Source: Roseibium sp. TrichSKD4 (lineage in GTDB: Bacteria > Pseudomonadota > Alphaproteobacteria > Rhizobiales > Stappiaceae). From it: a DNA stretch of 64,000 bases. Location: positions 30,546-94,545 of the forward strand of contig NZ_GL476317.1 in assembly GCF_000148725.1 (NCBI RefSeq), read 5' to 3'. Shown here one piece after another: positions 58,925 through 64,000 of the stretch (positions are counted from its first letter, which is position 1; every line of letters starts with the position of its first letter). The position numbers and the translations under genes are program-made. Under the pieces are notes generated by a model that made no database searches, was not told the origin of the DNA, and saw only the letters and a list, made by a program, of their open reading frames with translations.

Positions 58925-59082
58925 AAATGCGCAAAAAGGCGGATTTTCCGCAGAAAATCTGCCTTCACTGCCAGAAGCCCTTTTCCTGGCGCAAAAAATG
59001 GGCGCGTGACTGGGAGGCAGTGCGGTATTGCTCGGAACGCTGCCGCAGCGCGCCTAAACTGACGTCTGCTGCAGAAGAATAA
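58921..59082 (+). CDS. DUF2256 small Cys-rich protein
   Basis: 53-residue protein starting ATG at 58921, overlapping the photolyase stop. Sequence features: [16 protein letters not shown] then VRYCSERCR, a CxxC...CxxxC zinc-ribbon-like pattern typical of DUF2256. These small proteins are regularly found next to cryptochrome/photolyase genes, and the ATGA overlap implies coupled synthesis. Function unknown; a zinc-binding partner or assembly aid is possible. Confidence 0.88.
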   Translation: MKMRKKADFPQKICLHCQKPFSWRKKWARDWEAVRYCSERCRSAPKLTSAAEE

Positions 59083-59086
59083 CAAT

Positions 59087-60538
59087 CTAATAGCCGACCT
59101 GCTTGAGCGCGGGATAGAGCGCCCTCCAACGATGGTAAGCCTCATCATAGGCAGCCACTTGCGTGACCTCTGGTTCAAAAGTTCTGGAAGTGGGCGGCGC
59201 TGAAAATATACCGTTTGTGGATCCACTTTCTGCTGCCATCGCCAACCTCGCAGCGCCAAGGCTTGCGCCAAAGTCGCCTTCAGAGGGACGAAAGATCGGC
59301 ACTTTCAATATTGTTGCAAGCGCCTGTAACCAGACATCCGATCTCGATCCACCGCCCACCGCGGTCAGTCCCGCGACCGTACTGCCAGCAGATGTCAGTG
59401 CGCCCAGACAGTCTCTCAACGCAAACGCGACACCTTCCAGAACCGCTTGGGTCAAATCGATTTGCCCTGCTGTGTGGGACAACCCTGCAAAACTGCCGCG
59501 AATTTCGGCATCGTTGTGCGGTGTTCGTTCCCCGCCAAGATAGGGAAGAAACGCGACTTGGGAGGGAGACTTGATCGCGCCGAGCGCCTTGACCATCTCA
59601 GTAGGCTCTGCGCCTAGTAGGCGCGCCAGCCAATTCAAACTGTCGGCCGCAGACAGGATCACGCCCATTTGATGCCAAGTATTCGGCACGGCATGACAGA
59701 AGGCGTGGACTGCACTTTTCGTGTTTGGCTGGAAGCGCTCAGTCGCCACAAAAACCACGCCGGATGTCCCAAGAGACACAAAACCCGCCCCTGAAGGCAG
59801 GGCACCGATCCCGCAAGCTGATGCTGCATTGTCTCCTGCGCCCCCGGCAACCACAGGCGACTTTGCCCAGCCATACCGCTGGCACAGGTCTGTTCGGACC
59901 TCACCTGATGCTTCGCTTCCCTCAACCAGACGGGGCATCTGGTTACGGTCGAGACCTGTCGCAGCAAGGAGCGGAGCAGACCACTCTCGTTTGGCAACAT
60001 CCAGCCAAAGCGTCCCCGCGCTGTCGGACATATCGCTGACGTGGTCTCCTGTCAGTTTGAGACGGATGTAATCCTTTGGCAGAAGCACCTTGGATATTTG
60101 CTCGAAGATTCCCGGTTCGTTTTCTCGAACCCATTGCAGTTTCGGCGCGGTAAACCCCGGCATCACACGGTTGCCGCCCAAGGTCAGAAACTGAGGCTCG
60201 CGCGCTTCAAGCTCTCCGCACTGGGTCGCGGACCTTGTGTCATTCCACAAAATGCAGGGACGAAGCGGCCGGTCGTCAGCCCCCAGCAAGGTGGCTCCAT
60301 GCATTTGGCCTGACAAGCCGATGGCTTTAACCGCTGCCATTTCCGAGGGATGATGAGCCGCAAGGTCATCGAGTACATCCAGAGATGCTGCCCACCAGTC
60401 ATCCGGAGCTTGCTCTGACCAGGAGAGATGTGGGCGATCAACTGTCAAGGCTGCGCTTGCAGCCCCGATGACTGACTGATTCTCGTCAATCAGCAGCCCT
60501 TTGACAGAACTTGTTCCAAAATCCAGACCTAGAAACAC
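59087..60538 (-). CDS. xylB: Xylulokinase
   Basis: FGGY-family kinase phosphorylating D-xylulose. 483 residues. LGLDFGTSSVKGLLID (phosphate loop), IGLSGQMHGATLLG, LRPCILWNDTRS, KDYIRLKLTGDHVSDMSDSAGT, GGAGDNAASACGIG and LTAVGGGSRSDVWLQALA are as in XylB. The start is GTG at 60538 with AGGAAGG 6 nt upstream. Divergent from a ROK-family XylR-like regulator; no xylA is visible, so xylulose could come from a polyol route. Confidence 0.93.
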   Translation of the reverse strand: MFLGLDFGTSSVKGLLIDENQSVIGAASAALTVDRPHLSWSEQAPDDWWAASLDVLDDLAAHHPSEMAAVKAIGLSGQMHGATLLGADDRPLRPCILWNDTRSATQCGELEAREPQFLTLGGNRVMPGFTAPKLQWVRENEPGIFEQISKVLLPKDYIRLKLTGDHVSDMSDSAGTLWLDVAKREWSAPLLAATGLDRNQMPRLVEGSEASGEVRTDLCQRYGWAKSPVVAGGAGDNAASACGIGALPSGAGFVSLGTSGVVFVATERFQPNTKSAVHAFCHAVPNTWHQMGVILSAADSLNWLARLLGAEPTEMVKALGAIKSPSQVAFLPYLGGERTPHNDAEIRGSFAGLSHTAGQIDLTQAVLEGVAFALRDCLGALTSAGSTVAGLTAVGGGSRSDVWLQALATILKVPIFRPSEGDFGASLGAARLAMAAESGSTNGIFSAPPTSRTFEPEVTQVAAYDEAYHRWRALYPALKQVGY

Positions 60539-60626
60539 TGCGCCCTTCCTACTTTAAATTTCATATCTCACCGCATTTTCAATCCTAGATTGTCACATTA
60601 TTTCTGAATGCTTCCAAATCCCGACA

Positions 60627-60665
60627 AATGCCTGATTGATTTAACATTGGCATTTTTTCGATGCC
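60627..60665. promoter_or_regulatory. Operator-like repeats between xylB and the ROK regulator
   Basis: Three ATGCC/GGCAT half-sites: AATGCC at 60627-60632, GGCATT at 60649-60654 and ATGCC at 60661-60665. The middle and right form GGCAT-tttttcg-ATGCC. They lie in the 245-bp divergent region and may bind the regulator. Confidence 0.5.
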
Positions 60666-60783
60666 TAAAAAAATATTGATTGCGCGGTGGCAAGCTGCCA
60701 GTTTGGCCGCACTTTCACCAGACATTTATGCGTGTCTCGCTCAAGTGCTCTGATCAAATTAGGTCCATTTTCAGGTTCTGATC

Positions 60784-61977
60784 ATGCCCGACAAGGCCGA
60801 TCGAGATCAAATACGCCGTCAAAACCGAAGCATCATCCTGCAGGCTCTGCGACGGGACGGTCCCTTAGCGCGGATTGAACTCGGCCAGATTACTGGATTA
60901 AGCCCAGCGACCGTGACCTCGATCACTGCCGATCTTCTGGATCAGGAGCTGATCGAAGGCTTTGAAAGCACAGAGGCAAAAGAACAAACCTCTCGCGGAC
61001 GACCACGGTCGCTGCTCAAACTGAAGTCGGGAGCAGCCTTTGTTGTTTGCATCCGCCTTTCCATACAAAGACTTGAATTGTCGCTGGTCGACTATTCTGG
61101 CGAAATCGCTGGCGAGTTAAACGCTGATTTCGACGATGGAGAACTCACCTCCGACACCACAGCCCGCGTTTTGATCGATCTGGTTGCCGACCTGCTTACC
61201 AGGGCCAAGGTCACCACCTCAGCTGTCAGGGAAATTGGCCTTGTGGCGCAAGGTGCCGTAGAAGTGGAGACCGGGACCATTATCTGGAGCCCGGCAATTG
61301 AGGGACGCAACACGGCAATTGTTGAGCCGTTACAGCGAGTCTTCAGTGCCAATTGTCATGTCTCCAATGACACAAACATGATCACCGAAGCCCTGCATTG
61401 GTCTGATCCGGAGCGGTATGGCAACACTTTCGTGGTTCTGCTTCTCGACTATGGTGTCGGCATGGGGCTGTTTCTCGATGGCAAGTTGTTCTCCGGCATG
61501 AACGGCAAGGCCGCCGAGTTTGGGCACTCCAACCATGCTCCGGATGGAGCGATTTGCCTTTGCGGAAAAAAAGGCTGCTATGAAGCCTATCTCTCTCGCA
61601 GCGCATTGTCTCAGGTCGCCCCGCCAGACCCAAATTGCGAAGTCTCACGTTTTCAGGCTGCCATTGATATGGCTGCTGAAGGGAAAGCGGAAGCCTTGGC
61701 GCATTTTCGTCAAGCTGGGCATGTGCTCGGCTTTGGACTTGCGCGCATTATAGCTCTGATTGATCCAGCGAGAATTGTTCTGACCGGTAGCTCCACAAAG
61801 GCCATGCCCTTTATGGAAGATGGACTGAAAGCCGGACTGGCGTCAGGTCTGATTGATGACCTCAACCAAAATTATGAAATCGATGTTGCACCATGGGATC
61901 AGAATTACATCATGCGCGGCATGGCCGCTCAAGCGATGCGACGGCTCGACCTCGATTTCAAAGGACCGGGAAAGTAA
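60784..61977 (+). CDS. ROK-family transcriptional regulator (XylR-like)
   Basis: 397 residues. N-terminal winged HTH (IILQALRRDGPLARIELGQITGLSPATVTSITADLL) and a sugar-kinase-like ROK domain with the ROK zinc motif GHSNHAPDGAICLCGKKGCYEAYLS (His plus CLCGKKGC). Phosphate loop residues are VLLLDYGVGMGLFLDG, where a catalytic Asp is not needed in regulators. Faces away from xylB and probably represses it in the absence of a pentose. Confidence 0.9.
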   Translation: MPDKADRDQIRRQNRSIILQALRRDGPLARIELGQITGLSPATVTSITADLLDQELIEGFESTEAKEQTSRGRPRSLLKLKSGAAFVVCIRLSIQRLELSLVDYSGEIAGELNADFDDGELTSDTTARVLIDLVADLLTRAKVTTSAVREIGLVAQGAVEVETGTIIWSPAIEGRNTAIVEPLQRVFSANCHVSNDTNMITEALHWSDPERYGNTFVVLLLDYGVGMGLFLDGKLFSGMNGKAAEFGHSNHAPDGAICLCGKKGCYEAYLSRSALSQVAPPDPNCEVSRFQAAIDMAAEGKAEALAHFRQAGHVLGFGLARIIALIDPARIVLTGSSTKAMPFMEDGLKAGLASGLIDDLNQNYEIDVAPWDQNYIMRGMAAQAMRRLDLDFKGPGK

Positions 61978-62128
61978 AATACCAATCTCTACTCCCGCCA
62001 AATGCTGCATCGCAGCGTAGCTTTCTGAATTTCCGTCGCTGATTTTTGAGCATTATCGCACAATTCACGTAAACAAATATTCGACCCACAACACATCTTA
62101 AATATCTGATTTATTACAACTTATATAT
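61978..62128. other. Intergenic region after the ROK gene
   Basis: AT-rich, no gene or RNA recognised; joins the preT promoter region. Confidence 0.4.
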
Positions 62129-62143
62129 TGAGTATTATACTCA
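62129..62143. promoter_or_regulatory. Palindrome upstream of preT
   Basis: TGAGTAT-T-ATACTCA, perfect 7-1-7 inverted repeat, 130 bp before the preT start. Regulator unknown. Confidence 0.45.
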
Positions 62144-62163
62144 TATATTTAGAGCTTTCAGAA

Positions 62164-62189
62164 AAAATTTGACTAATTGTTCAAATTTT
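62164..62189. promoter_or_regulatory. RutR-like operator upstream of preT-preA
   Basis: AAAATTTGA and TCAAATTTT form perfect 9-bp arms with 8 nt between. The centre TTGACTAATTGTTCAA (62169-62184) matches the RutR site TTGACCAnnTGGTCAA at 12 of 14 set positions. RutR senses pyrimidines, which fits the downstream pyrimidine-reduction genes. Confidence 0.65.
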
Positions 62190-62272
62190 CTTCCAATCAA
62201 TATTGAGAGTGAACTCAACAAACGAAGTTCGCACCAAATAGTTTTGAATCGCCAGTTTTCCGGAGGGCCTTC

Positions 62273-63628
62273 ATGACCCAGCAAAACGCCGCACCTGACG
62301 TGGCTGCAGGACGTTTGTCGGACGAAGAATATAAAAAGAACTTCGCCGATCTTCACCCATTGCTTGCGCCTCACGAGGCCATGGTCGAGGCTGACAGATG
62401 TTACTTCTGTTACGATGCGCCTTGCACGCAAGCCTGCCCGACCAGCATCGATATTCCTCAGTTCATCCGTCAAATCTCGACAGAAAACCCGGCGGGCGCT
62501 GCGAAAACCATCTTTGCGGAAAACATCCTTGGCGGCATGTGTGCCCGGGTCTGTCCTACGGAAACGCTTTGCGAACAAGTCTGCGTTCGCGAAGAAGCAG
62601 AAGGTAAACCGGTCAAAATCGGTCAGCTGCAACGCTATGCGACAGACCACTTCATGGAAACTCATGAAACCACACCGTTTACCCGGAAAGCCTCAACCGG
62701 AAAACGAATTGCAGTCGTTGGAGCTGGTCCAGCTGGCCTTTCCTGCGCCCACTCTTTGGCAGTTGAAGGGCATGACGTCGACTTGTTCGACGCGCGCTCG
62801 AAACCGGGCGGGCTGAATGAGTTCGGGATCGCTGCCTACAAATCGGTCGACAATTTCGCTGCTCGGGAAGTCGAATTTGTTCTTTCCATTGGCGGTATCA
62901 CGCTGAAAACCGGCAAAGCGCTTGGCAAGGACCTGAACCTTGCTGACCTGCGCACCCAATATGATGCTGTTTTCCTGAGCATTGGCCTTGGCGGCGTGAA
63001 CGACCTTGGTCTGGAGAACGAAGGAAAATCCGGCGTCCTCAGCGCCGTGGACTACATCTCAGACCTTAGGCAAGCAGAAGACTTGTCAGCCTTGCCCGTT
63101 GGAAAGCGTATCGTCGTGATCGGCGGCGGCATGACGGCAGTTGATATTGCCGTTCAGTCCAAGTTGCTTGGCGCAGATGATGTGACCATTGCCTATCGTC
63201 GTGGTCAGGGACGCATGAATGCCAGCGAGTATGAACAGCATCTCGCCCAGACAAATGGCGTGAAAATCATGTCATGGGTACAACCCAAAGCCATTGCTGC
63301 TGAAAACGGTCACATCAGCGCAATTGAGCTGGAACGCACGGCAGAAGAAAACGGGCAGCTCAAGGGCACGGGTGAGACGGTGACACTGCCCGCAGACATG
63401 ATCTTCAAGGCGGTTGGACAGACATTGGTCTCAGCGGACCTCAATGGCGCTGACTCAACCGTTCAGATCGAAAAGGGACGCATTGTGGTCGACGCAGACC
63501 GCAAAACAAGTCTCGACGACGTTTGGGCCGGGGGAGACTGCGTTCTGGGCGGCGAAGACCTAACGGTCGCTGCTGTCGAAGACGGCAAGATTGCCGCTGC
63601 CTCCATCCATCGCGCGCTTAGCGCCTGA
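62273..63628 (+). CDS. preT: PreT: NAD-dependent dihydropyrimidine dehydrogenase, flavin/FeS subunit
   Basis: Electron-input subunit of the PreTA complex that reduces uracil and thymine to dihydropyrimidines (first step of reductive breakdown). 451 residues. N-terminal Fe-S cysteines in ADRCYFCYDAPCTQACPTSIDIP and GMCARVCPTETLCEQVCVR, then a FAD fold VVGAGPAGLSCAHSLAVEGHDVDLFDA and an NAD fold IVVIGGGMTAVDIAVQ, ending VWAGGDCVLGGEDLTVAAVEDGK. GGAGG 8 nt upstream of the ATG. 20 bp before preA. Confidence 0.93.
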   Translation: MTQQNAAPDVAAGRLSDEEYKKNFADLHPLLAPHEAMVEADRCYFCYDAPCTQACPTSIDIPQFIRQISTENPAGAAKTIFAENILGGMCARVCPTETLCEQVCVREEAEGKPVKIGQLQRYATDHFMETHETTPFTRKASTGKRIAVVGAGPAGLSCAHSLAVEGHDVDLFDARSKPGGLNEFGIAAYKSVDNFAAREVEFVLSIGGITLKTGKALGKDLNLADLRTQYDAVFLSIGLGGVNDLGLENEGKSGVLSAVDYISDLRQAEDLSALPVGKRIVVIGGGMTAVDIAVQSKLLGADDVTIAYRRGQGRMNASEYEQHLAQTNGVKIMSWVQPKAIAAENGHISAIELERTAEENGQLKGTGETVTLPADMIFKAVGQTLVSADLNGADSTVQIEKGRIVVDADRKTSLDDVWAGGDCVLGGEDLTVAAVEDGKIAAASIHRALSA

Positions 63629-63648
63629 CCGTTTCAAGGAGATCCGAC

Positions 63649-64000
63649 ATGGCAGATCTGCGCACGAATTTTATTGGCCTCAAGTCCCCCAATCCCTTCT
63701 GGCTGGCCTCTGCCCCGCCGACAGACAAGGCATACAATGTCATCCGTGCTTTTGAGGCCGGTTGGGGCGGCGTTGTCTGGAAGACGCTGGGAGAAGACCC
63801 GCCGGTGGTCAACGTCAATGGCCCGCGCTATGGGGCGATCCACGGCAAGGACCGTCAGCTTTTGGGCCTCAATAACATCGAACTGATCACAGATCGCCCC
63901 TTGGACGTCAACCTTCAGGAGATCAAGCAGGTCAAGCGCGACTGGCCGGACCGGGCCATGGTTGTGTCGTTGATGGTCCCTTGCGAGGAGCAAAACTGGA
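63649..64000 (+). CDS. preA: PreA: dihydropyrimidine dehydrogenase catalytic subunit (3' truncated by window)
   Basis: FMN-containing catalytic subunit; 117 codons are visible before the window ends. MADLRTNFIGLKSPNPFWLA is the canonical PreA/DPD opening, followed by SAPPTDKAYNVIRAFEAGWG, VVWKTLG and LLGLNNIELITDRPLDVNL. AAGGAG precedes the ATG. The rest, including the active-site Cys and C-terminal ferredoxin domain, lies outside the window. Genes pydB/hydantoinase and pydC usually follow in this operon type. Confidence 0.93.
   Translation, partial: MADLRTNFIGLKSPNPFWLASAPPTDKAYNVIRAFEAGWGGVVWKTLGEDPPVVNVNGPRYGAIHGKDRQLLGLNNIELITDRPLDVNLQEIKQVKRDWPDRAMVVSLMVPCEEQNW

Overview
The window is chromosomal DNA from an alphaproteobacterium. 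MmcB, a SitABCD manganese system with a Fur/Mur-type box, BioMNY, the PreTA pair, and the mix of sugar-acid, acyl-CoA and sulfide genes suggest a marine heterotroph of the Roseibium/Labrenzia (Stappiaceae) or roseobacter type. The genus is inference, since no rRNA gene is present. No tRNA, rRNA, CRISPR array or prophage was seen.

Layout. 1-1606: biotin importer bioMNY (bioM cut by the window edge). 1.8-5.6 kb: a scrap region with a nonsense-broken IS630-type transposase, an intact PLP dehydratase, a headless LacI regulator and an unidentified remnant. 5.6-15.7 kb (minus strand): a cobalamin riboswitch, nrdHIEF (class Ib ribonucleotide reductase), then a five-gene NikA/DppA-type ABC importer overlapping an EamA-family exporter gene. 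15.8-18.0 kb: a second copy of a 41-bp dispersed repeat and an IS3-family element that abuts a truncated gene. 18.3-26.6 kb (minus): tctCAB transporter, enolase-superfamily sugar-acid dehydratase, DHDPS-family enzyme, GntR regulator, PdxA2-like dehydrogenase and alpha-ketoglutaric-semialdehyde-type dehydrogenase, preceded by a UxuR/ExuR-like operator. 26.8-30.5 kb: sitABCD behind a Fur/Mur-type box. 30.7-42.9 kb: lipid and acyl-CoA metabolism (FadJ-like multienzyme; a tightly packed CoA ligase-MaoC-NMO-kinase-SDR operon; gcdH with a LysR gene), a FAD oxidoreductase and a HutG-like amidohydrolase. 43.2-49.2 kb: three genes broken by a frameshift or stop (class V aminotransferase, DedA-PAP2 fusion, DUF1176), with polyphosphate:AMP phosphotransferase between them. 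49.3-54.6 kb: a sulfide/persulfide operon (two YeeE/YedE proteins, MBL persulfide dioxygenase, DUF442) with a SqrR/BigR-type operator, followed by SulP and a hydrolase. 55.2-56.5 kb: an IS5-type transposase. 56.8-59.1 kb: mmcB, photolyase and DUF2256. 59.1-62.0 kb: xylB and a divergent ROK regulator. 62.1-64.0 kb: preT-preA pyrimidine reduction behind a RutR-like operator.

How parts may work together. Cobalamin shortage should relieve the riboswitch and turn on the B12-independent Mn-type ribonucleotide reductase. The metal- or peptide-type ABC importer and coupled EamA exporter downstream lie on the same strand, with a Fur-family-like palindrome between. This invites the hypothesis of a metallophore import/export module tied to cobalt or other metal shortage. 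SitABCD can supply Mn for NrdF. The TctABC-enolase-DHDPS-ALDH operon has the parts to take up a sugar acid and convert it to 2-oxoglutarate. The sulfide operon oxidises persulfide and may export the product through SulP.
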